A stretch of DNA of 64,000 nt from Nicotiana tabacum (lineage: Eukaryota; Streptophyta; Magnoliopsida; Solanales; Solanaceae). Shown piece after piece: positions 32,011 through 44,461 of this stretch (its first letter is position 1; each line of letters starts with the position of its first letter). The notes below the pieces were generated by a model that saw only the letters and a list, made by a program, of their open reading frames with translations, ran no database searches and was not told the DNA's origin. Both the position numbers and the translations under genes were made by a program. The stretch spans positions 72,385,291-72,449,290 of the forward strand of contig NC_134080.1 of assembly GCF_000715075.1 (NCBI RefSeq). The letters are read 5' to 3'.

Positions 32011-33879
32011 AATACCACTGGGGGAGTCTCCTTTCTTTCCTTCCTTCAAATTCAATTTTTTTTCTTTTTTATTTTTTTTTCTTTCTTAACACTGCTGGGG
32101 ATAAAAGTGTTATCTTCTTGGGATAACGTTGTTGAGGATAACGCTGCTGGGGAATTTTATCCCTTCAAATCGATGCTTCATTCTTCTGGAAGCTGCTGGG
32201 GAGGATAATGGCTCTTTGCTTTTCTGAGCACAAATGTCATCTCTTTGTTTTGTCTGCTGGGGATCAACTTCCTCCATTGGAAGCTTATTATGTTGGGGGA
32301 AACCCTGGTTCAAAGACCACTTCCTTGGTGCTATCTTTATTCTTCCCCAAATGGGTACCTGATTTCCAGAAAATTTTCTAACTGAAAAGAAAATTTTCTG
32401 CCCCAGTTTGCATTTTCCCTTATGGTCTTCACTGCCATTCCATTTACCTGTTTCAAACCAAACAAAATTTGTTAGTTTAAAAACCCGGTGGTTGGTTATG
32501 ATACTCCTACTGGGATGGTTTTTTCCCTTTCTCCCTTCCCCACTCTATGTTGTCCGACCCTCTTGGAACTTGGTCGAAAATCTGTTGGGGATGCTCCTAC
32601 ATCTCGATGATCTGTCGGGGGCCATCTTGGAATTAGGTCCACAATTTTCTCAACTGTTGTTTTCCTGTTTTTCTCCAACTTCCCCTGGAAATTTGGTCAT
32701 ATTGGGATCTAGGCCCCTTTCATCATTTGGTCTTGCGACCAACTTCTTTTCTCTTTATCGCCTTATCTTTGGCGTGTCCTATTCGCATTTTGCTTTGCAT
32801 CATTTTGGCAACTGGTAGTAAGCTCTGAAAATCCTTTTCAAAAACAAACTGCTGGGAAGGTAAGTCTTTTAAACCAAGAAATGAAAAAGTGATGATTTCA
32901 AAAAATAGAAAAAAGAAGAAGTCTTTCTGAACAAATGCTAGGGAAAAGGAAAGAAAAGAACTTATCTGAATGATATAACCGATTCCAACGTTCATGTCGC
33001 GCATTCCGGATTAATCAACCCAGTCTATTTGTATCAATCAACCTTCCAGACGGCCTCATGTTGCTGGGGATAAACAGGCACTCAACTCTTTGCGGATCCT
33101 TCCCGCCAATCTTGTTTTGTCGCCTCATAGTGCCCTTCGAGGGGTTTTCACTAATAAGACTCTCTCATTTCTCTCAACTCCTGTCGCCTTATGGTGCCTG
33201 TGAAGGTTTTCACCGATAAGACTCTCTCATTTTATTTTATTTTTCAGATGGGAATTGGAGTGTTGCCGATATGACTCTCTCTGTTGGGGATTCTTTTGGC
33301 TATCAATTCAGTTCCAGCTTATGATCTTCTTCTTTGCTGGGGATCAGAGTGTTATTCTCGACTTCCATTTGCATTGACTTAGCACTTCTCAGATACTGAT
33401 TGGGAGGTCTTTTTTGGACATCAATAGGGATTTTTGTGTATGGCTGAAAGGAGAAAGGGGTATCAAAAGTTCAAAAATAATTTTTAGGGGTAAAATAGTA
33501 CAACTCTTGGAATCAAACTTTCTTGCCAAAATTACAAGCGCCAACTTCTGCCCCAGTTTTTCTTGCTTGGGGATTTTTATTTTGTCACAATATGTTACCT
33601 TATGCACACTATGTTACACTATGACCGAGCCGTGAGGCGCCTACGTATCCTTCTTTGAGGAATCAGGTCAAACGTAGTTCCCATTCCTTTGTTTTTTTTT
33701 CTTGACTTTTCTTTTGTTCTTATTATCATTACTTTTTTCGTTTTCATTACAGATTCCAAAAGAGGGGTATGAAAGAGTAAATAAGGCTCAAAAGGGGAAG
33801 CAAAGGTCAAAGTGTTTGGATAGAAGAAAGAATTGCCTTCGTCATTTCATTCTCTGATAAATGCTAAGTACAAACAAAC
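32011..33879 (-). other. Ogre 3' non-coding region, remainder
   Basis: Repeated GCTGGGGAT words and a doubled 60-bp unit near 33120-33240 (AAGACTCTCTCATTT). No convincing frame. Confidence 0.6.
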
Positions 33880-34440
33880 AACAATTACAATTACCAGAAA
33901 TCATAATATCTCTTAACTGCGTCAGAATTGATAGCCATGTCGACGCATTTCCCTTCGATATCTGTGGATCATAAAGCGTCGGGCTTGCTCTGTTTAGATT
34001 GCGATGATCAACACATACCTCGGATTTTCCTTTTTTTTTTTGGCACCACATTAGCCCACCAATCAGGATATCGAGCGGCCCGAATAACCTTAGTATTCAG
34101 CTGTTTGGTCACTTCTTCCTTAATCTTCCCACTCACGTTGGTTTTGATCTTCCTAAATTTTGCTGGACGGGGGGTAATGCCGGGTCAGTGGGCAATTTTT
34201 GAACCACTAGATTGGTGCTTAAGCGCGGCATGTCGTCGTATGACCATGCAAAATGTTTTGAATTCAGTAAGTGCTTTGATTAGTTCTTCCCTGATGTTTG
34301 GTTCCATGTGGATGCTTATCTTAGCTTCCCTGATGTCATCCGCATCCCCTAGATTGACGGCTTCCGTGTCATTTGAGTTGGGCTTTTTTTTTTCTTTTTT
34401 TTTTCAACTTAGCTCAACTCTCTGTTAATTTTTCTGAAGG
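33880..34440 (-). pseudogene. Remnant of Ogre reverse transcriptase region
   Basis: Minus-strand reading: DTEAVNLGDADDIREAKIS and EELIKALTEFKTF, then FRKIKTNVSGKIKEEVTKQ, RAARYPDWWANVV and, after a frame change, VDHRNLNRASP. These are the linker and first blocks of a Tat-lineage RT. The catalytic YxDD block and everything downstream are absent. Confidence 0.75.
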
Positions 34441-34920
34441 CTTAGTCCTCATCGTATTCCGACTTATCATCACAATCTTGTACTATAAGTTCGAAATCAG
34501 ATTGATTGATTTCTTTTTTTAGACTAGGTTGAAGATCCATCGTGCATGCCATGTCATTAGAATCAGTAGAAAGAGAACTGTTCAGAAGACAAAAATAAGA
34601 AGAAAAATTAAAACAAAATAAGGAATGAGGGAAAAAAACTTTCACTTTATTAAAATACGGGATAGCAAGGTTTCACACTTTGGCGAGCACAAGAAAGATT
34701 TGGATTACAACCCTGGAATAATCCAGACAACAAAAAAGAAAATCAGAGCCCACTACCAAGACTCCCTTCGTATAGGAAGAGGAGTAGCCATTCAATTGTT
34801 GATTTTTGCTTTCAACCCCACAAACTGTACATCTGCCTCATTGGACCCTTTTCCCAACACCATAACTGGCTTGTTATCCACCTTTTCCAACTATACCACC
34901 GTTTTCCCACTGGTTAACAT

Positions 34921-36782
34921 TTATTTTGAACCGACACGGATCATCATCACTGTTTGTGAGGGTTTCTTTAGCTTCCCTCCTTCGTGCATTAGCTCAATCA
35001 TGTGGGTTTCAAGTTGTGCCGGCAACGGGTTCTGATTGATGTTGGGTGCCTCTGGTGTCTGAACCTCAATCTTGTTGGTGTCAATAAGATTTTGTACTGC
35101 ATGTTTCAACTTCCAACATTTCTCGGTATCATGACCGAGAGCCCCCGAACAATACTCACAGCTTACCGAGTGGTCCATATTTTTGGGAAAGGGATTTGGC
35201 AATCTGGGCTCAACAGGACTCAACAAGCCTAACTGCCTTAATTTGTGGAACACGGCAGTATAGGTTTCCCCTAACTCAGTGAATGTTCTTTGTATTTTTT
35301 CATTTCTGAAAGCCTGATTTCCCCGGAAACCTACCCCTGGAGGGTTCTTGTAGGCTCTTGGTGGTGAATAGGTGTTTTGCAGTGGTGTATGTGTGTTCTG
35401 GGGAGCCGGTGCGCGCCATTGCAAGCGAACCGGAGGCTGAGTATATGTTTGGGCTTGGTTAATGGAAGAATGGGGCTCTGTAAGGTGATAGTAGTGTTGG
35501 GATGAATTGTGGTGGTAAGTTGATTGGCGAGGTCGTTGTTGATTATAGTAAGGCGGTGAACCTCTGGGTCCCGACCAAATTCCTGAACCAACTACCGTTG
35601 CTTCCTCTCTCTTCTTTCTTCCGATTTCTCCTACCCTGCCTTGAATAGCTTGAGTAGCTGCCTTAATTGCTGAATAGCTCATAATTTTATTTGTCTTGAG
35701 GCCTTCTTCCACCATACCTCCCATCTTCACTACCTCGTTGAATGATTTCCCTACCGCTGAAACCAAATGGGCATAGTAAGTTGGTTCCAAGGCTTGGAGG
35801 AAGTAGTCTACCATTTCACTCTCCTTCATAGGAGGATCCACTCTTGCTGCCTGTTCTCTCCACCGAAAACCATACTCTCTGAAACTTTCATTATGTTTCT
35901 TCTCAAATTTTGTCAAAGATAATCTATCTGGGATGATTTCCAGATTGTATTGGAAATGGTATGTGAATGCCTGTGCCAGGTCATCCCAGGTGTACCATCT
36001 CCCATGGTCCTGGCGTGTATACCACTCCAAAGCTGATCCGCTTAGACTTTGACTGAAGTAAGCCATCAATAATTCATCCTTTCCCCCAGCTCCTCGCATC
36101 TTGCTACAGAAACCCCTTAAGTGGGCTACTGGGTCGCCGTGCCCATCGTATAGGTCAAATTTAGGCATCTTGAAACCAACTGGTAATTGTACATTTGGGA
36201 ACAAGCACAAATCCTTGTAAGCTACACTGACTTGCCCACCTAATCCCTGTATGTCTCAGAATGATTGTTCTAGACTTTTGACCTTCCTGAACATTTCTTC
36301 TTGTTCAGCATTTTTGGCTGGCTTGTCAATTTCGGTTGGGATATCAAAACGAGGAGCAGTTGAATGGATTTCGGAGGCTTTGAGGGTGGGCTCCGGGGGT
36401 AATATTGGTTGTCCTGGGCCTGGAATGTAGGCTCACTAGGAGATTTGTGGAATGTAGTCGGGGGAGGTGCTACGAAAACAGGAGTCACAGGCGGAGGAAA
36501 GTATGAAACTGGTTTTGGAGGTGGAGACTGCGGTGTTTGAGAGGTGGTTCCTCGGTAGTGTTGGTAAATGGGGAAATTTGGGGATAATTCAGTGGTAATA
36601 TTATCCTGAGTTTGGGTCATTGATGGAGCAGGGTTAGTTGGGTAAGATAGGGGTAACTGCCCTGTAGACCAAGCCTGGTACATTTCAGCCATTTGTTGTT
36701 TGAGTTTAAACATCTCTTCTTTCATTTTCCCGACATCCATCTCCTCTAGCTCAATACCTGTGTCAACATCTGGGATAGACAT
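34921..36782 (-). pseudogene. Ogre gag, two-frame and with one nonsense codon
   Basis: The N-terminal part (36782 to about 36380) starts MSIPDVDTGIELEEMDVGKM with a short coiled coil (MKEEMFKLKQQMAEMY) and a Pro-rich linker. A frameshift near 36370 and a TGA at 36256-36258 separate it from the main part, which from 36210 to 34921 has no stop: FKMPKFDLYDGHGDP, the capsid-like W-x-DLAQAF region and a zinc knuckle CEYCSGALGHDTEKC (35167-35123) with five residues between the second Cys and His. The product normally assembles the particle. An initiating Met at 36210 could give a 429-residue protein lacking the N terminus. Confidence 0.85.
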
Positions 36783-37500
36783 ACTTTCGGGTATTCGTCC
36801 TTTTGATCTCGTGTGATAATGATAATATGCCAGTATACTCTTTAGAGAAACTAACTGCTTGAATTCTGGAAATGAACAAACTTGTTAGTTTTGAGAATTT
36901 AACACATATATAATTACACGTTGAGATGCAATGCTCCTAGACAAATATCCCCTTTCTATTATGCATTTGCTCGACTGCTTGTGTCGTCCCAGTTTTCTTG
37001 AAAATTTTATTCACTTATATTTTATTTTATTTTATTATATATATTTTATTGTGGTGGTCGAATCTTATAGAGATTGCCTACGTATCATGCCCCTGCATGA
37101 ATCAGACCTTGCGTAGTTCGGACCAATAAAAGATAAGCAATACTAATCATTTTTTTTTTCAATTTTCATATTGGGTTTCAAAGGTTTAAAAATGACCTAC
37201 AAACTAGAAAATCAAACGACCCACATATTATAATCAAAAGTTTTACAAACTCCAAAACAAACGGCCAGCTTCCTTTCTCCGTTTGACAAATGCGCACGTG
37301 TACACCATAAATTTAGAAGACTCAGAAAGAAGAAGAGTTTCGTAGCAGTTTTATACACAATTCAGATAATATTAAAGCGGTAAAAGCATCATTTAGCATA
37401 TTAAGCATAAACATGTAAAAATCAGATAATAAATAAAGCCAACTATAACAGTTATTTTAAGCTCGAATTTCTAACCCTGAACCAGTGGTTCTGGGCCAAG
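36783..37500 (-). other. Ogre 5' leader
   Basis: Non-coding leader between the primer-binding site and gag. Contains one copy of the CCTACGTATC / CGTAGTTCG motif at 37077-37122. No ORF1 was found here. Confidence 0.6.
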
Positions 37501-37518
37501 TCCCCAGCAGAGTCGCCA
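37501..37518 (-). other. Ogre primer-binding site
   Basis: The minus strand reads TGGCGACTCTGCTGGGGA four bases after the 5' LTR. This is the wording reported for Ogre elements, which are primed by a tRNA-Arg; the tRNA identity is from family knowledge. Confidence 0.8.
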
Positions 37519-37522
37519 GAGC

Positions 37523-40164
37523 TGTCACACCTCCTTTTTCCGCACCCGCGAGGGTGCGTGGGAGTTTTTCCAATTAAAGGACAATCGAGACGGGATTGAT
37601 TTATTTATTTCAGAGTCGCCACTTGGGAGATTTAGGGTGTCCCAAGTCACCAATTTTAATCCCGAATCGAGGAAAAGAATGTCTCCATATTACAGTCTGC
37701 GTACCAGAAATCCGGATAAGGAATTCTGTTAACCCGGGAGAAGGTGTTAGGCATTCCCGAGTTCCGTGGTTCTAGCACGGTCGCTCAACTGTTATATTCG
37801 GCTTGATTATCTGATTTTATACAAATATGAACTTATGTGCAAATTTTATCTTTTAACCGCTTTATTATTATTGTTTTTAAAAGAAATATGAACATCGCTT
37901 AAAGCACGTCTTTGGACTGCGTTACATGAAATGCACCCATAATCCGGAACACGTTTTATTTGATGTTTTGGGATTTGGATTCGGGTCGCATGAAATGCAC
38001 ACCCAGGCTTAAGAAAGTAAAATATTAAACACGCGCCTAAAGAGACTATCGCGTTATTATTTTGGGGAAGACCGTGAAATTCGCTAAACGGTCCTTCCGA
38101 ATTCTAATTAAACCATACATTTTGTGAGGGCCCCGCAATCTATATGTTTTATTTGGCGAGGCTCGTCTCATTTTTATTTTTACAGGATAAACCTACAATG
38201 ACTATATTTTCTATTAAGTTCGTCTCTAAACTAAAAGAAAATCTCTTAATTATTTACATGCTGAAAAACGTAACTTATTAGTTATTAGTTTACGGCTAAT
38301 GCGAATGGAAAATTGCGATCGAGTTTGTACAAAGAAAAACTGCTTTCATTTTATATTCTGTTATTCAATAATACTAGAACATGAGATTGACCATAATATC
38401 AAAACAGATTAATTATTTTCCGTAATTTAAACTAACATTATTAGATGAAGAAAGTATACATATGCAACCTCATTATTCATTAATCATTCAACTACATCTT
38501 TATACGAAGAAAGAAAAATTATATTCAACCACAAATCTAAACAGGAGGAATTCAACAGGAACAAAGCCTGATTAATATTTCATTTTTTGCTTCAAGCCGA
38601 GATTGTACAAATGTGTACCTGGAAACAGCAGTACAAGAACAAAAGAAGGAGAAGTCAGCAGCAGTAATAACACAGCAACAGCAGATTCAGCAACATCGCA
38701 AACCAGTACAGTAGGAATAGCAGAAAACCCAGGAGACTATAAACGACTCCAAGTATAGTGAAGAAGTAAAAGGCAGGAAGGTTCTGACTATTTCAGATCT
38801 TAAGCGAGGCAATGAAGCAGTAACTATTTTTTTTCAACTTCAAAACTCTCCAAAATGAATTCTGCCCCTGTATATTCAGTGTATACAGAATGTATATCGG
38901 GTGTATACTTCTCACTCCGCCCCCTCTTTTTTTCTTCTCTCTATCTAGTTTTTCCTCTCTTTTTTTCCACCCTTCTTCCTAAATTTTCTCTTCTATTTAT
39001 AGCAAAATTTTCGAAATTTTCAGATTTGTTTTTTATTATTTTATTATTTTTTTAATTAAAAGAAATCCCACTTACAAATTGCTTTTATTTTTTTAGAAAA
39101 AGAAATCCCACCTTTATTTACTTTTATTTTTAAAATTCCAACTTTAATTACTTTATCTTATTTAAAATCCCACTTTTTATTTTTTTAAAAGAGAATCTCA
39201 CTTTATTTAACTTTTCTTTAAAAAATAAACCACTATCTTTTCTTTTTCTTTTAAAAATGCTACTTTCAATTACTTTAAATTTTTTAAATTTTCAGATATC
39301 TTTATATTTATTTTTTAATTCCAACCTTCTTTTACTTTTAAATTTTTTAAAACTTTTTACTTTTTTTTAAATTTTCTACATTCTTTTACATTTTTTTTAT
39401 TTTTTTATTTTTTATTTTTTTAAAATCATTTCCGAAATTACTATATATATATATATATTTTTTTTAAATAAAAATAATAAATAAAATAAAATATTTTCGG
39501 ATTTTTTTATATATATAAAAAAACAAAAAATAAAACTATTAATAGTGATAATTCACTTTTTTTTATATATTTTTTTTTTGGTTTTGTTTTGTGTTGGACA
39601 AAAATGAAGAAGGGGTGTTGGGTTAATGGACTGGGTCGACCCAGTTCGAAATGGACTGGGTCGTAGGGAAGATTGGGCCATTTTTTGGGCCTATAGCTTG
39701 AAATTGAAGAAGAGGCCCAATTCCGACTTTCTTTATATTTTCGCTCTCTTTTCTTCTTTTATTTTTCTAAAACTAAATTATAAAAATACTTAAACTATTA
39801 TTAAGAACTAAATTAAGTTATAAAGGCGCAAATTAACTCCCAATAACAATTAACGCACAATTAAGTATTAATTAAGCATAAAATTGTATATTTGGACATT
39901 AAATGCTAAAAATGCAAACGATGCCTATTTTTGTAATTTTTAATTTTTGTAAAACAATTTTAATTACTAACAATTGTAGAATTAAATCCTACATGCAAAA
40001 TGCGACATATTTTTGTATTTTTTATTAATTTAGCGAATAAACACGCACAGACAAATACAAATAATTCTTCAAAATATCACAAAATTGTACACCAAAGAAA
40101 AATCATTTTATTTTTGAATTTTTTGGGAGTAATTCTCATATAGGGCAAAAATCACGTGCTTACA
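37523..40164 (-). repeat. Ogre 5' LTR
   Basis: Same sequence as 26679-29329 apart from scattered changes (for example GAATGTCTCC versus GAATGACTCC near the outer end). Followed inward by the primer-binding site. Confidence 0.95.
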
Positions 40165-40169
40165 TGAGT

Positions 40170-41260
40170 TATCGTAATTTTCTCTCGATCAACTACGATA
40201 ATTTACTAGAGCATTTTCTCGAACTACTCTAGCTGGCAATATGTGTAGCTCTAAATTATCCCACCAAAGTTTCGTTATCTCTAAACTCACCTTTAGTTCA
40301 AGTAATGAATCTCTTCAATTACCTAAAAGTGGTGTTGTTCAATAGCAGTCTAACCTAATATTCTTTCTCAAGCAATATGAGATAATTAGACACGATTAAT
40401 CAAGGGCCCATTCAATTAATCACCATATAAAACGTGATTGAACACTCATATAAAATAACAGTGAAACATAATTAAGCTGGGGCATAAACAGTCGCCAAAT
40501 TACATGAATCTAGCCTATTATCATAGGGAAAATTAAAAGACCAAATAAAAATTAACAAAAAATTAACTTTGTTGATTTAGTTGCTTTTTAGGTAAAAAAT
40601 TGAATCAGATTGAACAATGAACACCTCAAGTATTGTATAAATATAGCATGAATGAAAATATACAAATATATATTTTTGTTCACTTTTCCGCATATGAGCA
40701 AGTTGAGCATAATTGATTAATTTTTCTTCTACAAACTTTGATACCATAAACTTTAATTGGAGTTCCAATCTGCTTGGGTTATGGATTACATTTTTTCTTC
40801 TATTTTTATAAAAAAATCTGTTGGTCACTCTTTTTGTCAAACAAGGAATTGTTACCGCAAGTCCTCAACATCTCCCCTCGTCCGTCCTTTTTATAAGAAA
40901 AAAAAGAATTGTCGCTGCAGCCCTCTCCTGACGCTGCATCTCGTTGCTCTTGGTAATCCCCTTGTTCGCTATCAGACTACTCTGGTAAATTCTCCTATTT
41001 TATTTCTATCGCTGCCTTCTCCTCTCTATTTAATTCTTAACATCCGAATACTGAGTTTTGATTTATGAATTGATTTGTCATAAGAATGAATTGAAGTTTG
41101 ATTTTTTGTATGTGGATAGATGGGTACTTATTTACTTAACTTGGGCTGGGATTCAGAGGAAAACGATAAATTAGGAAGTCATATGTTGCATTAAATTTTA
41201 AGAAATCAGTGGACAAGCAAATATCACTGGAACGAGGGACTGCCTTCACTAAGAAAAGCA
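40170..41260. other. CACTA interior upstream of the transposase gene, nothing recognised
   Basis: AT-rich; no recognised domain in any frame. Confidence 0.45.
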
Positions 41261-41449
41261 TTAGAAGGGGAAAGGGGGATTAGAGAATAGAGAGAAGAAG
41301 AGGGAATGGAACAGAGAGAAGTGAGAAATAGGATTTCGTTCATTGATTGATACTCCCAAGTGCTATACAATGGTGTATATACACAGGCTCAATTTATTTA
41401 GCTAACTATTTATTACTAATGCTAATCCAATGTAATTAGCTAACTAACA
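41261..41449 (-). mobile_element. Copia-type LTR fragment or solo LTR
   Basis: The minus strand starts TGTTAGTTAGCTAATTACAT, has a TGTGTATATACACC box and ATCAATCAATGAACG, then a TCTCTCTGTTCC tract. This is the usual build of small Copia LTRs. I found no target duplication. Confidence 0.5.
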
Positions 41450-41593
41450 GTTCTATTAGCTATTCTAGACATGAAGGAACAGTTTGGATCAAACGGAATT
41501 GTGTGGCCAATTCTCTCAGCAGAAGTTTTATGACATGTTGAAAGATAATAAATGCATTTCTCTTTTGCTTAATTAAAACTCAATTATAACTGC

Positions 41594-43951
41594 ATGGCTG
41601 ACTTAGCTTGCTTTGTCGATATGTTTGTGCAGTTGATCATGGATAAAGGTTGGATGCATGAACGGAAGTTCTCTAAAAAATATATTGAGGGTGTTCAATC
41701 TTTTATGCAACTCGTTCGGTCAAACTTTGATCGAAATTCTAAAGTTCGATGTCCATGCCAAGACTGTTTAAATATAGATTTTCAAATACAAGATGTAGTG
41801 TATGACCACTTGTTGATAAAAGGAATTACGGGAAGTTACGTGCAATGGATATACCATGGGGAACATTCACAAAGGAGAGATAAAGATGAAGCAATTTACA
41901 ACGAAGACGAAGATGAAGACGAAGACGAAGACGAAGATGAAGATGAAGAACATGACAACAATGATGGAATTAACGCTACGTTAGAAGATGCCAGTGGAAG
42001 ATCATTTACCAATTTTTCGGAGGAGACAACAACTGGTAATAATATATATGGTAATATGAGTGAGAAGGAAGCCAAAAAGGTTGACAAATTGTTGGAAGAA
42101 GCTGAACATGAATTATACCCGGGATGTCAGAAATTCTCAAAGCTTTCATTCCTTGTGAAGTTGCTACACTTGAAAGTGTACAATCATTGGAGTAATAAGT
42201 CATTTGATATGTTGCTAGAGTTACTACGGGAGGCACTGCCAAATGGTGAGACACTTCCTAAGTCATATTATGATGCTAGAAACCAGCTGCAAGGTTTGGG
42301 ATTAGGATACATTTCTATCCATGCTTGCAAATATGTCTCTTCAGCATTGATTGAGTTAGGCGATTTCTTTCAACGATTATGTTGCAAGACTTTGAGAAAA
42401 GATGACTTAGAACAACTAGAAAAGGACATAATTTTAATATTGTGTAAGCTTGAGATGATCTTTCCACCTGCTTTCTTTGATGTTATGGTACATTTGGCTG
42501 TGCATTTACCACGAGAGGCTATGTATGGGGGACCAGTACAATATCGTTGGATGTACAAAATTGAAAGATTTTTGTGCAAGCTTAAGCGTTATGTGCGAAA
42601 CAAGGCACGACCATAAGGTTCTATTGCAGAAGGCTATCTTATTGATGAATGTTTGACATTTTGCTCTATGTATCTTACTGGCATCGAAACTAGATTTAAT
42701 CGTGAAGATCGAAATGATGATGGATCTAGTAACAAAGATGAAGTTGTTCTGGACATATTCTCAAAGAGTGTTAGACCATTTGGAGATGGAAACTATGATA
42801 CCATACCAAAGAATGATTTCGATATGGCTCGGTGGTATGTGTTGAATAATTGCGAAGAAGTAGAACCTTTTCTTCGGTATGTTATTTTTCTCTCTATTGT
42901 TATTTTTCTGTTTTAAATAATTTATAAGTAATTTATTTTGCAGGGAGCATAAAGAAGAGTTGATTAAGCAAGTTGTTGTGAATATAAAAGAGAAACATAG
43001 AGAACAATTTCCTTTATGGTTCAAAAGGAAAGTAAGTAACTTTTTAAGATAAGAATCATCTTAATGTGTTTAAATTCTAATTTGTTTTCCTCTTTACTAA
43101 TTAAAAGTAATAATTTTTTCATTGTAGATTATGCAATTATATAATAAGGAAAAGTCTGTGTCTATCAATCAGTTATATCCTTTGGCAATAGGACCTGATG
43201 TACGTGGAAGAACATATAATGGGTGTACTGTAAATGGTGTTAGGTACCATATTCAAAGACGCGATGAACTACGTAAAAGTCAAAATTGCGGTCTAGTTGT
43301 TGAAGGCTATTACGAAAATGAGGTGATTAATTTTTATGGTATTATAACTGACATGATTGAGTTAGAGTATCTTAATGGCAATCCAGTTCTGCTATTTAAA
43401 TGCAAGTGGTTTGATCTTCGCAAGAAGACAGGGATGCAAAAAGATAAAAATCTTACGAGCATCAATGTTAATAGATTTTGGTATGAAATGATTCTTTTGT
43501 ACTAGCTACTCAAGCAAGGCAAGTATTTTATATTGATGATCCGAAATTGGGAGAAAATTGGCGAATTGTCCTAAAATTTCAAGATAGACACTTATATGAT
43601 GTGCCAGAGATGCAAAATTCAGAGACAGGAAATGGCGAAACAAATGATGAAGTATATCAAGATGTTTCACTTGAAAGTAATTCAATTGTCAATGATACGG
43701 ATAATATGTTGAGTCAACTACATAGAGATGATGTTGATTCGGTTACCCTAGATGCATATGTAATTGAATTGGAGGCTCAAACAGAACATGAAGTTGGTTA
43801 TGACGAAGAAAATTCTGACGAAGAGGATGACACAATGGTAGAGTACATCAGTGATCATGAGGAGAATGAGGGGAATGAAGGTAATAATAGTACTAATGAC
43901 GATGAAGTCGATATCACAGATGATGATGACGACATTGGTTTTATGATGTAA
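41594..43951 (+). pseudogene. CACTA TNP2-type transposase gene with the catalytic core deleted
   Basis: Exon 1 starts at 41594. Residues 10-95 form the N-terminal transposase-associated zinc domain (MDKGWMHERKFSKKY, CPCQDCLN, WIYHGE), then a run of Glu/Asp, then the pre-catalytic region ending GLGYISIHACKY. The next residues, VSSALIELGDFFQRLCCKTL to RYVRNKARP, belong to the C-terminal DUF4218 block. The whole catalytic Transposase_21 domain is missing, in frame. TAA at 42614-42616 then closes the frame, which continues to a donor at 42880 (CTTCG|GTATGT), with acceptor TTTTGCAG|GGAG (42944). A second intron (43031-43128) leads to the DUF4216 block (YPLAIGPDVRGRTYNG). A frameshift near 43485 precedes the acidic tail ending 43951. 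The protein cannot catalyse transposition. Confidence 0.88.
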
Positions 43952-43977
43952 CCTCATAATAGTAAGGTCAGTAACCT

Positions 43978-44170
43978 GCTGGGTATGCATCTTTTTTTAA
44001 TATATTATGTTGGCGATAAGGCGAATGAGAGGTTTTAAATAATTAGGCCATTTATAGAAGTCTTGAGGTAATATCCGCCTGTGTAGGTCTCTCTGTCCTC
44101 TGTTTATTTAACTTTATTAAATTTCTAAAGCTGATTCTCCTTTTGTTTTCTCTTAAATGTTAACTTTATT
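43978..44170. repeat. Repeat unit R-P, first copy
   Basis: R (from GCTGGGTATGCATC, 43978-44064) continues into P (GGTAATATCCGCCTGTGTAG, 44063-44170). R recurs at 44665-44752 and P at 46077-46182. The second copy is split by the chimeric insert at 44753-46063. Confidence 0.85.
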
Positions 44171-44340
44171 ACCTGGTTTCTTAGTTTAGGTGCTTTGGTA
44201 AACTTCAAGAAGCTCAATCTTTCTGTTTTTCCACAGGCTTCACTCCAGAATTTGATCATATTCTCTGATAGGCTGCCTAGTCGATTTGCTTCCATTTTCT
44301 GTATATACTAATGTCATGTCTCCGTCCTGTGTATTTTTAG

Positions 44341-44461
44341 ATTGCATGATGATGATGAGGTGACAAGGAAGGATCATGTAGCAGCTGGGCTTTGTTGCAT
44401 ACAATTGTTTATGAATTCTTCTTCTCAGGAAGAAGCTATAAGACACTTGGAGAACGCCAAG
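44341..44461 (+). pseudogene. Exon fragment resembling plant ZFYVE26-like protein
   Basis: Between acceptor TATTTTTAG and donor AAG|GTCAGT, one frame reads DDDEVTRKDHVAAGLCCIQL followed by FMNSSSQEEAIRHLENAK. The wording fits a helical-repeat exon of the large plant FYVE-zinc-finger protein related to ZFYVE26 (At2g25730 type). This is recognition from memory and should be searched. Both splice sites remain, so it was picked up as genomic DNA. No neighbouring exon of that gene is seen. Confidence 0.6.

Larger units (their letters stand above)
26679..40164 (-). mobile_element. Ogre/Tat-lineage Ty3/gypsy retrotransposon, complete but coding-defective
   Basis: LTRs of 2651 and 2642 bp (TGTCACACC...GCTTACA on the plus strand) are flanked by TGAGT at 26674-26678 and 40165-40169. 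The element reads on the minus strand: 5' LTR 40164-37523, PBS at 37518-37501, gag 36782-34921, a decayed piece of pol, then a long non-coding 3' part with minisatellites, PPT next to 29330, 3' LTR 29329-26679. I found no protease, RNase H or integrase. By eye the LTRs differ at only about half a dozen substitutions plus small T/AT-run changes, so insertion is recent. Confidence 0.92.

Noticed and set aside
32408..32818. Plus-strand 136-residue frame in the Ogre 3' region
   Set aside because: Antisense to the element, no recognised domain, in a region of short repeats.
34921..36210. Ogre gag as an intact functional gene because of its 429-codon frame
   Set aside because: The upstream TGA at 36256 and a frameshift near 36370 separate it from its N-terminal part.
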